From Dyadobacter sediminis (lineage in GTDB: Bacteria; Bacteroidota; Bacteroidia; Cytophagales; Spirosomataceae), in NCBI RefSeq assembly GCF_005860765.1, contig NZ_VCEI01000021.1, forward strand, positions 558,001-622,000: a stretch of 64,000 nt of DNA, in the 5' to 3' direction. A program made the translations under genes and the position numbers. Below, in pieces: positions 36,690-45,953 of this stretch. How positions within the stretch are numbered: position 1 is the first letter of the stretch; each line of letters opens with the position of its first letter. The notes under the pieces were generated by a model that ran no database searches, was not told where the DNA came from, and saw only the letters and a list, made by a program, of their open reading frames with translations.

Positions 36690-38141
36690 ATGAATAACAA
36701 ACTGATAAAAGTTCTTTTAGTTGATGACGATGAGGATGATTATTTCCTTACAAGAGAATATTTCCAGGATCTTTTAAACTGGAGATTTGATATTACATGG
36801 AGTTCTACGTTCAGAGAAGCTGTAAAGAACATCAAGGAAAACAAATACGATTTGTATCTGTTTGATTACCTGCTTGGCGAAAGCACCGGAATAGAACTGA
36901 TCGAACAGGCATGTCAGCTGGATTGTGAGGAACCCATTATCCTGCTGACCGGAAAGGGAGATACCAAAATTGCCGTGGAAGCGCTTCGGCTCGGAGCCGC
37001 AGATTATCTTATCAAGAGCGAACTGGATGCCGAAAAGCTTGAAAGAAGCATCCGCTATGCACTGGAAAGAACTTCTGTTCTGAAAGCGTTAAGACACAGC
37101 GAAAGAAGGTACAGGCGTATTTTTGAAGAATCGAATGACTTTTTGTTCATCAGCGACCTGGCCGGAAACATCATTGATTTCAATACGTCGGCCAGCATGC
37201 TTACAGGCTATTCGGAAGAAGACCTGAAACTGAAGAATATTCTTGAAATCATTGAGGAACCTGAATTTGAAACGGATTGGGAAAATATCAAAGACCATAC
37301 GATCCACGATCAGGAAGTGCGGCTGCTGACCAAAGACGGTGACAAAAAATACTGTCTTTTTTCCGCATCTGTGGAAGTAGACGACGATCACGCATACATT
37401 CAGGGACGTCTGCATGACATGACAGCCCGGAAACAGTCGGAAAGAGAAAGGCTGTTTTCTGAAAAAATGGCTGTTACCGGCCGTTTGGTACGCATGCTTG
37501 CACACGAAGTCAGAAATCCGCTGACAAATGTCAATCTTTCGGCAGAACAGCTTGAAATGGAGCTTGTTGACGAAGATCAAAAGTTTTATACACAAATTAT
37601 AAAACGTAACTGCAACCGGATCAATGATCTGATTTCGCAGCTTCTCCAGCCTTCCAGCTCAACAGATATTGAACTGGTGGAAAGTTCTGTTCACATGGTA
37701 CTGGAGCAGGCCATTGGCGCTGCGCTGGACCGTGTTCAACTGAAAAGGATACAGATTGTCAATCAGTTTGCAGAAGAAGAACTTGCGCTGCCTCTGGATT
37801 CGGTTTCTCTCCAGATGGCGTTTCTGAACCTGATTACCAATGCCATTGAAGCCATGGAAGAAGATCAGGGCGTTTTGCGGATCACAACAAAAAACCTGGG
37901 TGATTCCATTCAGGTTATTTTTGCGGATAACGGCTCAGGCATCAGCGAAGAGCATATGGACAAGATTTTTGAACCTTACTTTACCGGTAAAAACAACGGT
38001 ATGGGCATCGGTTTGTCCACGACCATGAGCATCATCCACGCGCACCACGGACGCATCGACGTGCAGTCGGAAGTGGGTGTCGGAACTACTTTTACCATCA
38101 GTTTTCAGGCAAGTAACAGCCAAGAGAAAGCAGGTAAATAA
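36690..38141 (+). CDS. REC-PAS-histidine kinase (soluble)
   Basis: The 483-residue protein starts with a receiver (D12-D13 pocket, D59 in LFDYLLGES), then a PAS domain (about 138-245, with FEESNDFLFISDLAGNIIDF), HisKA with H272 in MLAHEVRNPLTNV and a HATPase domain with NLITNAIEAME and NGMGIGLSTTMSI. No membrane segment is present. The N-terminal receiver means its own activity can be set by another kinase, which makes it a relay node. The likely output is the NtrC-type regulator encoded just upstream. The PAS ligand is unknown. Confidence 0.93.
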   Translation: MNNKLIKVLLVDDDEDDYFLTREYFQDLLNWRFDITWSSTFREAVKNIKENKYDLYLFDYLLGESTGIELIEQACQLDCEEPIILLTGKGDTKIAVEALRLGAADYLIKSELDAEKLERSIRYALERTSVLKALRHSERRYRRIFEESNDFLFISDLAGNIIDFNTSASMLTGYSEEDLKLKNILEIIEEPEFETDWENIKDHTIHDQEVRLLTKDGDKKYCLFSASVEVDDDHAYIQGRLHDMTARKQSERERLFSEKMAVTGRLVRMLAHEVRNPLTNVNLSAEQLEMELVDEDQKFYTQIIKRNCNRINDLISQLLQPSSSTDIELVESSVHMVLEQAIGAALDRVQLKRIQIVNQFAEEELALPLDSVSLQMAFLNLITNAIEAMEEDQGVLRITTKNLGDSIQVIFADNGSGISEEHMDKIFEPYFTGKNNGMGIGLSTTMSIIHAHHGRIDVQSEVGVGTTFTISFQASNSQEKAGK

Positions 38142-38187
38142 TTTTATCTGCATGCAAAAAGGGTACAATCCGGCATTTTAAATCAAG

Positions 38188-38231
38188 AACGGCAATGACA
38201 TGCAGCTATTTACCCGCATATCATTGCCGTT
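38188..38231. terminator. Bidirectional terminator between kinase and czcA
   Basis: AACGGCAATGACATGC pairs with GCATATCATTGCCGTT with one mismatch and a 12-nt loop, followed by TTTT on the plus strand. It lies between the convergent kinase and czcA genes and can serve both. Confidence 0.75.
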
Positions 38232-38237
38232 TTTCAG

Positions 38238-41200
38238 TTAAGCCAATCTCTTTTTACGGTTAAAGAAATCGTAAATAACCGGGAAAATCAGCAGTGTAAG
38301 AACGGTTGCGGTTATCAATCCGCCGATAACGACAATTGCAAGCGGTTTCTGTGTTTCGGAGCCGATGCCGGTGGAAGTTGCAGCAGGTAAAAGACCGATT
38401 GCTGCCATCAGCGCAGTCATGATCACAGGCCGGATTCTTGATTTGACACCTTCCCGGATTGCTTCATCGAGTGACATTCTTGCCGCGAGATTTTTATTGA
38501 AAACTGAAACCAGAATGACGCCGTTCTGAACACATAAACCAAACAATGCAATAAAGCCTACACCCGCCGAAATACCAAAATTCATGTGTGTAACGTGCAA
38601 AGCAAGGATTCCGCCAATTAAAGCAAACGGAACATTGATCAGTACAAGGCCGGCATCTTTTGCATTGCTGAACATGATAAACAGCAGAATGAAAATGCCG
38701 ATGAGACTGACCGGAACAACCTGACCGAGCCGGGCAGTGGCACGCACCTGATTCTCGAATTCTCCGGACCAGTTTACCGAATAGCCTTTCGGCAAAGATG
38801 AAAGCAACGGCTTTACACGGTTTTGTGCATCAGCAATCGTACTGCCCAGATCGCGTTCCCGGACCGAAAATTTCACACCGATAAAACGTTTGTTATTGTC
38901 GCGGTAAACAAATGCCGGGCCGGTTACCGTACGAATTGAGGAAATCTCCTTCAGAGGTATTTTGCCGCCTGTGAGCGTGGGAACCATCAGCTGCTGAATG
39001 TCATCCACGGTACGGCGGTACTGCTGTTCGTAACGCAGCCTGATATCGAACTTGCGTTCGCCTTCATACAGTATGGAAGCCGTTTTTCCGCCAATGGCCA
39101 TTTCTATAACCGCTTGTGCATCCGCAATGCTTACGCCGTACTGCGCCATCAGATGATCGTGAAGAATTACGCTTACTTCCGGCTGCCCGATATTTCTCAA
39201 AATCCCCGCATCCTTGATTCCGGGTACGTCCTTGATTGCTTCGAGCACTTCGTTTGCCTTGCTGTTGAGCGTTTCAAGGTCATCGCCATAAATTTTTACC
39301 GCATTGCTGGCGTTCATTCCGGCTACGGCTTCGGCCACGTTATCGATAATCGGCTGTGAATAATTATAATTGATTCCCTGGAACTGTTTCAGCTTTTTGT
39401 CCATTTCTTCAATCAGCTGATCCTGCGTGATTTTTCTTGTCCATTCTTCTTTGGGTTTCAGATTTACCTGCATCTGTACGTAATAAAACCCGGACGGGTC
39501 GGTTCCGTCGTTGGAGCGGCCGGTTTGTGACAATACCCCATTTACTTCGGGAAATTCATTTAGCTTGGCACGCAGTACCGACACCATTTTGATCGTTTCG
39601 TTGAGCGAGCTGCTCATCGGCATTTTGGCTTCCACCCACAATGCACCTTCGTTCAGCGTAGGCAGAAATTCCGTTCCAAGAAACTTTGCGGAAAACAGGC
39701 TGATTACCAGAAATGCCGTTGCCAGCAAAACGCTGAGCCTTTTGCGCGCATAGCACCATTCAAAGCCGTTGCTTACAATGCGGTCGAAAAAGCGGACAAC
39801 CGGATTGCTCTTTTCCCGTACATTTTTATTTAAAAGAATGGAGCACAGTACCGGCACCAGCGTTAACGTGTACAGCAAAGCACCAAGCAAGGCAAAACCC
39901 AACGTATAAGCCAGTGGGGTAAACATTTTTCCCTCGACTTTCTGAAAGCTGAAAATAGGAATCAGTGCGGTGATGATGATGAGTTTGGAAAAGAAAATGG
40001 CTTTGCCCAGTTCTCCGCCTGTTCTTTTCACCAGTCCGAGCTTGGACAATTTGTTATAACGGTCCATCCCGTTGCGATGCGCCAGGTGATCCAGCGCCAC
40101 AAAAATCCCTTCAACCATCACCACGGCACCATCTATAATTATCCCGAAGTCAATTGCACCCATGGACAAAAGGTTTGCCGACATGCCTTTTAGTTTCAGG
40201 CACATGAACGCAAACAGCAAAGCCAACGGAATAATAATCGAAACGATAACCGTCGTGCGCCAGTCGGCCATGAATACAAAAACGATAACCGTAACGAGCA
40301 CGATGCCTTCCACCAGGTTGTGCTTTACAGTATGCGCACAAAACTCGATCAGATTGTCGCGGTCATAGAAAGTGACCATTTTAACATCGGGCGGCAGAAT
40401 TTTGGTGTTCAGTTCTTCCACCTTATCCTTTATACGCGCCAGCACTTCACTCGGGTTTTCGCCTTTGCGCTGCACCACAATTCCTTCCACCACATCGTCG
40501 TTGCCATCCAGTCCGGCTTGTCCGACACGCGGCATATCCGATTCCTTTACGTCTGCGACATCTTTTACAAGCACCGGATTGTCTTTTACAAACTCGACAA
40601 TAATGTTCTGAATATCCGGAATGGAGTTCAGAAGCCCGATTCCGCGCACGACATATGCCTGACCATTTTTTTCAATTACGTCGCCGCCAACATTGACATT
40701 GCTTTTGGTAACGGCCTGATAAACTTCCAGCGGCGTAATGTTGTACTTTACCAGCTTGGTAGGATTTACCTGCACTTCATAGATTTTTTCACGTCCGCCG
40801 AATGCAACCACGTCGGCAACGCCCGGAATGCTTCTCAGCTGTCTGTCAATAACCCAGTTATGCAGCGTCAGCAATTCGCGGCTGTCACGATCTTTGCTTT
40901 TCAGGGTAAAACGGAATATCTCGCCGGTCGGGCCATACGGCGGCTGCACGTCGGGTTCCACGCCTTCGGGAAGCGAAATGTTGCGAAGCTGGTTATTGAC
41001 CTGCTGGCGTGCAAAGAAATCTTCCACATTATCGTCAAAAATGATCTTGATGATGCTCAGCCCGAACATGGTCGTGCTGCGTACATTGGTTTTTTGCTGC
41101 ACCGAATTCATGGCGACTTCGATCGGTACGGTTACAAACCTTTCAATTTCCTCGGCACTCCGGCCGTTCCACTGCGTTACAATAATGATCTGCGTATTGG

Positions 41201-41336
41201 TTACGTCCGGAAAAGCTTCCAAGGGCGTATCGCGGTAACTTACGATTCCGGCAACAATGAGCAAGCCGGTCATAAAGAATATGAAGAACCGGTTTTTCAA
41301 AGAAAAACCAACGATTCCCCGAATGAATTTATTCAT
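38238..41336 (-). CDS. czcA: CzcA/CusA-family heavy-metal efflux RND transporter
   Basis: The 1032-residue RND pump has the usual twelve-segment duplicated topology with two large periplasmic loops. The proton-relay segment (about 395-412) reads DFGIIIDGAVVMVE. That DFG-x3-D form is typical of divalent-cation pumps (Co, Zn, Cd, Ni), whereas Cu/Ag pumps usually have an A-x-G-x3-D-A form. The following Asn of the common VEN is Gly here. It exports metal from periplasm or cytosol through the adaptor and TolC-type protein encoded upstream. The gene is 58 nt after the adaptor gene and last in the operon. Confidence 0.93.
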   Translation of the reverse strand: MNKFIRGIVGFSLKNRFFIFFMTGLLIVAGIVSYRDTPLEAFPDVTNTQIIIVTQWNGRSAEEIERFVTVPIEVAMNSVQQKTNVRSTTMFGLSIIKIIFDDNVEDFFARQQVNNQLRNISLPEGVEPDVQPPYGPTGEIFRFTLKSKDRDSRELLTLHNWVIDRQLRSIPGVADVVAFGGREKIYEVQVNPTKLVKYNITPLEVYQAVTKSNVNVGGDVIEKNGQAYVVRGIGLLNSIPDIQNIIVEFVKDNPVLVKDVADVKESDMPRVGQAGLDGNDDVVEGIVVQRKGENPSEVLARIKDKVEELNTKILPPDVKMVTFYDRDNLIEFCAHTVKHNLVEGIVLVTVIVFVFMADWRTTVIVSIIIPLALLFAFMCLKLKGMSANLLSMGAIDFGIIIDGAVVMVEGIFVALDHLAHRNGMDRYNKLSKLGLVKRTGGELGKAIFFSKLIIITALIPIFSFQKVEGKMFTPLAYTLGFALLGALLYTLTLVPVLCSILLNKNVREKSNPVVRFFDRIVSNGFEWCYARKRLSVLLATAFLVISLFSAKFLGTEFLPTLNEGALWVEAKMPMSSSLNETIKMVSVLRAKLNEFPEVNGVLSQTGRSNDGTDPSGFYYVQMQVNLKPKEEWTRKITQDQLIEEMDKKLKQFQGINYNYSQPIIDNVAEAVAGMNASNAVKIYGDDLETLNSKANEVLEAIKDVPGIKDAGILRNIGQPEVSVILHDHLMAQYGVSIADAQAVIEMAIGGKTASILYEGERKFDIRLRYEQQYRRTVDDIQQLMVPTLTGGKIPLKEISSIRTVTGPAFVYRDNNKRFIGVKFSVRERDLGSTIADAQNRVKPLLSSLPKGYSVNWSGEFENQVRATARLGQVVPVSLIGIFILLFIMFSNAKDAGLVLINVPFALIGGILALHVTHMNFGISAGVGFIALFGLCVQNGVILVSVFNKNLAARMSLDEAIREGVKSRIRPVIMTALMAAIGLLPAATSTGIGSETQKPLAIVVIGGLITATVLTLLIFPVIYDFFNRKKRLA

Positions 41337-41394
41337 CTTTTACTTTTGAATAAGTGAATCTTGATTGAATAATGACCCGCATTGAAACTTGCAT

Positions 41395-42483
41395 TTAATC
41401 ATTCAGCGCGTCATAAACGAGCAGCTGGTTTCTGGAAATAACCGTTTCGCCGGGTTTAAGCCCGTTGCTGATATATGCGCGGTTGGCAAGCGAACGGTAC
41501 ACTTCCACCGGCCGGGTTTCGATATTCGAGCGGCCGTGATAAACCATTACCCAGTTTTTGCTTTTATCAAAAATGATCGATTCGGCGGGTATGGACTGCA
41601 TTTCACTGCCTTCCTCAAAATTCAGGCTTACCGTTGCATGCATTTCAGGTTTCAGCTTGAAACCGGCATTCTGAAGCTGGATCCTGATTTTCATGGCTTT
41701 GGTGTCAGGATCAAGAACATTGTATATTTTATCAACTTTCCCTTTGAATACCTCATCCGAAAAGCTGATTGTACGGACGTCCGCAGGCATCCCGAGCTTG
41801 ACACGCGGAATGTCGCTTTCGTTGACATTGGCCATCACCCATACGTCCGTAATTTGCCCGACTGTAAAAAGACTTTCGGAATTGTCGGAACGCAGCTGCA
41901 TGCCGCGGTTTACGTTTTTGTCGATGATAAATCCGTCTATCGGCGATTTTACAACGTAGTTGGTGGATTTTCCTAGTCCGTAAATGGAAAATATTTCCTT
42001 TACGCGGCTCAGTTCCGCTTTTGATTTATCCACCATTTGCCGGGCTGTAATCACGTCTTTTTCCGGCACCAGCTTGCTTTCAAAAAGGTCTTCCGTAGAA
42101 GAAAGGTTTTTTTGTGCGATCAGCAGGTCGGATTGTGCCTGAATCATTTGTCTTTCAAAATCAGCAACTTCACCGGACCTTATCGTAGCAAGTTTCTGAC
42201 CTTTTTTGACATTGTCGCCCAGCTCAACATTGACTTCTTCAATGTTTCCGCCAACGAGGGGATACACTTTTATAATCCGGTTTTCGTCCGGAACCACTTT
42301 CCCGACCAGTGTCAGTTCATTGCGTACAGGCTCGGTTTTCACCGTATCCAGCTTTATTCTGCTTAGCATCGTATCGGAAAGCATAAAAGCTTTTGATTCT
42401 TCCGGCTGTTCTTTCCGGGTATCGCACGAGGTCAGCCACAAGCCGCATGCAGCCAGCATAACCATGTAAAATGGACTTTTCAT
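41395..42483 (-). CDS. czcB: RND periplasmic adaptor lipoprotein (CzcB/CusB-like)
   Basis: The 362-residue membrane-fusion protein has a lipoprotein signal peptide with lipobox LTSC (C20) when started at the ATG at 42483. A start 9 codons earlier would put a polar tail before the signal, so the later ATG is preferred. The order is signal, barrel/lipoyl half (VYPLVGGNIEEVNVELGDNV), a coiled-coil hairpin (about 110-165), second lipoyl half (KSPIDGFIIDKNVNRGMQL) and beta-barrel. There is no extra His- or Met-rich metal-binding tail. It links the inner-membrane pump and the TolC-family channel. Confidence 0.92.
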   Translation of the reverse strand: MKSPFYMVMLAACGLWLTSCDTRKEQPEESKAFMLSDTMLSRIKLDTVKTEPVRNELTLVGKVVPDENRIIKVYPLVGGNIEEVNVELGDNVKKGQKLATIRSGEVADFERQMIQAQSDLLIAQKNLSSTEDLFESKLVPEKDVITARQMVDKSKAELSRVKEIFSIYGLGKSTNYVVKSPIDGFIIDKNVNRGMQLRSDNSESLFTVGQITDVWVMANVNESDIPRVKLGMPADVRTISFSDEVFKGKVDKIYNVLDPDTKAMKIRIQLQNAGFKLKPEMHATVSLNFEEGSEMQSIPAESIIFDKSKNWVMVYHGRSNIETRPVEVYRSLANRAYISNGLKPGETVISRNQLLVYDALND

Positions 42484-42545
42484 CGGGGAATTATTAAAGG
42501 CAGATGCCATGATATTTGAAGTTTTAATCCGCGTGATTTGTATGA

Positions 42546-43793
42546 TTATTGAAACAGTTCTTCGCCGACTACGAAATTCAGCTCTTCGTAAACCTTGATG
42601 CGGTCGGCCTGAAGACGGTTATATTCCCGGATGCTTTCGTTGTAAGTTTCAATGAAGTCGATGAATTCAAGCAACGTAATATTGCGTTTCTGGAAATTTT
42701 CAAAAATGCCTTTGCTGAGCAGCTGAAACTGGTCGGTAAACTGGTTTTCTACGCTCTGATATGCTTTTTCTGCAATGCCGACTTTCTGTACGGCAGCGTC
42801 AACTTCGTTGACAATACTGTTTTCTTTCAGCGTTTCGGCCGTTTTGTTGTAGCTGATGTTGCTTTTGGCCGCACGGATATTTCCCTGGTTCCGGTTAAAG
42901 AACGGAAGCGTCATGGACGCGGACACGCCGAAATAATTGTTCACATAATTGCTTGCCTGATCGTACACCGCGCCGATCTGAACATCCGGTTTGGCGAGGG
43001 CTTTCTGCAGTGTGTAGTTCAGCTCGGCCTGTTTGGTTGAAGACTGTGCGATTTTGAGGTCGCTGCGGCTTTGCAATGCTTTGTCTTTTAATGCAGCCGC
43101 GGTGTAATTTTCAAGCTGGTATTTTTGAATTTCCGAACTGTCCACAATTGCTTTGACGGGACGTTCCGTGTTCAGCAACGTGCGGAGGTCGCGCTGGTTT
43201 TCCTGAAGTTCGAACAAAATATCCGCGCGGTCGTTGGTAAGCTGAAACAGCAGCGCTTTTAATCTCACCACTTCCTTAAGCGAGATATTTTGTCTGTTAT
43301 ATTCCTTTTCAAAAGCCGTTACCGTGGTCTGAAGCGTATTGATCTGGTTACCGTACAACGATACGGTCTGGCCGAGATAATAAGATTCAAAGAAAATTTG
43401 TCTGAGCTCGAATTTCAGTGTTCTGATCAGGTCGTAGAATTGGTATTCGCTTTTCCGGGACGATTCAATATCCAGCGCGACTTGCTTGTTGCGCTTGCCG
43501 GCACGCGTAATCAGCTGCTGTATGTTAAATGCTTTTTGTCCCTGCTTGCCGATATCAAGCAATCCTCTGGACGGATTGTAAGCACTTATTTCTACACCGA
43601 AAACCGGGTTGTTCCAGAGCCTGTCCTGAATCTCAATCGACTTGGCAATGTCGATCTGGTATTTTTCAGCCAGGATTTCCAGATTGTTCTGGAGAAACAG
43701 GCTGTCTGCCTGCCGCATGGAAAGCTTCAACGTATCCTGCGCATGCAAAGCGCCTGAAATACATATAAAAAGCGCTATTATGTAAACTCGCAT
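42546..43793 (-). CDS. TolC-family outer-membrane efflux protein (CzcC-like)
   Basis: The 415-residue protein has a signal peptide (MRVYIIALFICISGALHAQ) and two long helical TolC repeats (about 25-210 and 225-412). SMTLPFFNRNQGNIRAAKSN is the typical barrel-entry strand and hinge of the second repeat. It is the first gene of the metal efflux operon, followed by adaptor and pump. Three 11-bp-phased TTAGAA boxes lie 51 nt before its ATG and are probable binding sites for the linked regulator. Confidence 0.92.
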   Translation of the reverse strand: MRVYIIALFICISGALHAQDTLKLSMRQADSLFLQNNLEILAEKYQIDIAKSIEIQDRLWNNPVFGVEISAYNPSRGLLDIGKQGQKAFNIQQLITRAGKRNKQVALDIESSRKSEYQFYDLIRTLKFELRQIFFESYYLGQTVSLYGNQINTLQTTVTAFEKEYNRQNISLKEVVRLKALLFQLTNDRADILFELQENQRDLRTLLNTERPVKAIVDSSEIQKYQLENYTAAALKDKALQSRSDLKIAQSSTKQAELNYTLQKALAKPDVQIGAVYDQASNYVNNYFGVSASMTLPFFNRNQGNIRAAKSNISYNKTAETLKENSIVNEVDAAVQKVGIAEKAYQSVENQFTDQFQLLSKGIFENFQKRNITLLEFIDFIETYNESIREYNRLQADRIKVYEELNFVVGEELFQ

Positions 43794-43843
43794 ATTCTTT
43801 CTTTTAGAGTATGCGATATTCCGACTTCAGTATTACAGGAGGC

Positions 43844-43871
43844 TTAGAATAAAGTTAGAAAAAGATTAGAA
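43844..43871 (-). promoter_or_regulatory. Three TTCTAA repeats in 11-bp phase, candidate operator of the efflux operon
   Basis: TTAGAA (minus strand TTCTAA) occurs at 43844, 43855 and 43866, exactly 11 bp apart. The minus-strand units read TTTTCTAATCT, TTTTCTAACTT and TATTCTAAGCC. The block sits between the kinase stop and the TolC start, where an OmpR-family activator would bind upstream of a promoter. Confidence 0.6.
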
Positions 43872-43887
43872 AAAGGCATTGCGCCGT

Positions 43888-45255
43888 TCAGACATGATTG
43901 AGCTGTACCTGAAACTCGCTTCCTCTGCCAGGTTCGCTGGTTACCGAGATAACGCCGTGATGCAGTTCCACGATCCTTTGGCAAATGGAAAGTCCGATAC
44001 CGAAACCGGGCAGCTCGGCAGCATTGGATGAACGGAAAAAAGGATTGAAAATATGAGGCAGATCTTCTTTGCCAATCCCGATTCCCTGATCGCTGACTTT
44101 GACAATACATGATTTTTCATTGGAAGAAATCAAGATCCGGGCGGTATGATCGGCTGAGTACTTGCATGCATTATCGAGCAGATTGGAAAAAACCCTTTTA
44201 AGCAGTTCTTCATTGCCTTCGATCACCGTTTCATTTTCATTTTCCGGAATCGTTTCATAGTCAATTTCAACCTTGTAATCCGGATGCGACGATAAAAGCT
44301 CTTCCTTTGCCAGGAAAGCCAGGTCTTCGATGTGAATGGGCGCCATTTTCATGCTGCCCATATTCTCGTACGAACGTGCCAAAAAAAGCAGGTTATTGGT
44401 GATGCTGATCAGCCGTTCCGTATCCGAAAACAGATTGGAAAACACTTCTTCCAGATCCGGATCGCTTTTGGTAAACCGCTGCCCAAGCTGAATTTCCGAT
44501 TTGAGTGCGGCAAGCGGTGTTCGCAGTTCGTGCGAAGCGTGCGATACAAAGCTTTTCTGCTGTTCAAATGCTTTGTGCAACCGGTACAGCACCGTATTGA
44601 AGTTAATGGCAAGCTGTGCAATTTCATCTTTTCGGTTGCCTTCATCCAGTTTCAGGGAAAGGTTCTGCGCGGTAATGAGTGAAACCTGCTCGTTAATGCG
44701 GCTGATCGGCCGAAGTGCATTGCCGGCAAAATAAACGCCCAGCCCGACCGTCACCGCAATTCCCGCCAGAAGTCCCCAGCCCAGCGTGCTTTTCAAATTA
44801 TTCAGCTTGCTGTGCCCGAAAGTGTCGTAAGCCGTTGCGAGTACAACCAGCGGCTGGCTTTCTTCCTGATACAGCAGCCCTATTACTTCACTTTCACCCT
44901 GATGGAATTCCATATACTTTTTTTTCCGGACTTCATTCAGTAAAGATGTCCGGTACGTAAGCAGTTTGTCGTCAACACTGGAATAAATCAGTTCGTTGGC
45001 GGAATTGAAAATCAGGACTTTTTCGTCCAGCATTTCAGAAAGCGTATTCTGGTCAATGGCTTTCAGCAGATCCTTGTCAATTCCTTTTACTTTTACAAGA
45101 AGCCGGCACGTTGTTCTTGCACGGCTTTTCAGGCGGTCATAAAATTCTTCCTGTCTGTAATGTTCTGAAACACTGTAAATCGCAATGGAAAACAGCAGCA
45201 GGATCGCGGCTACCAAAAGGGTAAACTGGAAAGCGATACGGTCTTTGATTTTCAT
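43888..45255 (-). CDS. Membrane sensor histidine kinase (CusS/CzcS-like)
   Basis: The 455-residue protein has membrane segments at about 9-29 and 156-178 with a sensor loop of about 125 residues between them. A HAMP domain follows, then HisKA with H242 in SHASHELRTPLAAL and HATPase with NLLDNACKYS, VSDQGIGIG and GFGIGLSICQRI. The loop has no His/Met-rich metal motif, so metal sensing is inferred only from the efflux operon next door. It lies 2 nt after the regulator gene. Overall it is a paralogue of the kinase at 19923-21293. Confidence 0.93.
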   Translation of the reverse strand: MKIKDRIAFQFTLLVAAILLLFSIAIYSVSEHYRQEEFYDRLKSRARTTCRLLVKVKGIDKDLLKAIDQNTLSEMLDEKVLIFNSANELIYSSVDDKLLTYRTSLLNEVRKKKYMEFHQGESEVIGLLYQEESQPLVVLATAYDTFGHSKLNNLKSTLGWGLLAGIAVTVGLGVYFAGNALRPISRINEQVSLITAQNLSLKLDEGNRKDEIAQLAINFNTVLYRLHKAFEQQKSFVSHASHELRTPLAALKSEIQLGQRFTKSDPDLEEVFSNLFSDTERLISITNNLLFLARSYENMGSMKMAPIHIEDLAFLAKEELLSSHPDYKVEIDYETIPENENETVIEGNEELLKRVFSNLLDNACKYSADHTARILISSNEKSCIVKVSDQGIGIGKEDLPHIFNPFFRSSNAAELPGFGIGLSICQRIVELHHGVISVTSEPGRGSEFQVQLNHV

Positions 45256-45257
45256 TG

Positions 45258-45944
45258 CTATTCTTCCTTCATAATGTAGCCCATTCCCGGACGCGTATGG
45301 ATCAGTTTGGCCGTAAAATCCTTGTCTACTTTTTTTCGCAAATAATTGATATATACTTCCACGACGTTCGTGCCGGGATCAAAATTCAGGTGCCATACAT
45401 GCTCGGCCAGATCCATTTTGGAAACTACGCGGCCTCGGTGCAGCATAAAATATTCAAGCAATGCGAATTCTTTGGCGGTAAGGTCAATGATGTTTCCGCC
45501 GCGGCTTACCTGTTTGGTTCCAAGGTTCATTTCCAGGTCGGCAATTCTCAGAATTTTGTCAGGCGATTCGGGATTAAGCAGTTCCGAAACCCGCAGTGCA
45601 GCATGGATACGGGCCAGCAGTTCCCGGAAATCAAACGGTTTTACAATGTAGTCGTTGGCTCCGCGGCTCAGTCCTTCCACTTTGTCTTCAATTTCGCCGT
45701 AAGCCGTAAGCATGATAATGGGCAGCGAAGGCTTGTAAGCCCGTACTTGCTCGCAAACGTCGTAACCTTTCATGCCAGGCAGATTTACGTCCAGTAACAG
45801 CAGATCAAATCTCTTTTCCAGCGCCAGCTGTTTTCCGGTAATACCGTCATAAGCAATTTCAGCTTCCATGTTTTCCGATGCAAGTCCCCGGAAAATATTC
45901 TGTGCAATTCGGCGGTCATCTTCTACAATCAGGATCTTTTTCAT
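45258..45944 (-). CDS. OmpR-family response regulator (CusR/CzcR-like)
   Basis: The 228-residue protein has a receiver (phospho-acceptor D52 in LLDVNLPGMKGYD, lysine in YIVKPFDFREL) and a winged-helix output domain (LTAKEFALLEYFMLHRGRVVSK, then VEVYINYLRKKVDKDF). It should be phosphorylated by the kinase encoded 2 nt downstream and act on the phased TTAGAA boxes before the TolC gene. It lies 9 nt after the stop of the trans-sulfuration gene, so part of its expression may come from that promoter. Confidence 0.93.
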   Translation of the reverse strand: MKKILIVEDDRRIAQNIFRGLASENMEAEIAYDGITGKQLALEKRFDLLLLDVNLPGMKGYDVCEQVRAYKPSLPIIMLTAYGEIEDKVEGLSRGANDYIVKPFDFRELLARIHAALRVSELLNPESPDKILRIADLEMNLGTKQVSRGGNIIDLTAKEFALLEYFMLHRGRVVSKMDLAEHVWHLNFDPGTNVVEVYINYLRKKVDKDFTAKLIHTRPGMGYIMKEE

Positions 45945-45953
45945 TTTTATAAA

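Noticed and set aside
40320-41357. Long open frame (about 345 codons) on the plus strand inside czcA
   Set aside because: Antisense to a conserved RND pump; the product looks random and has no family resemblance.
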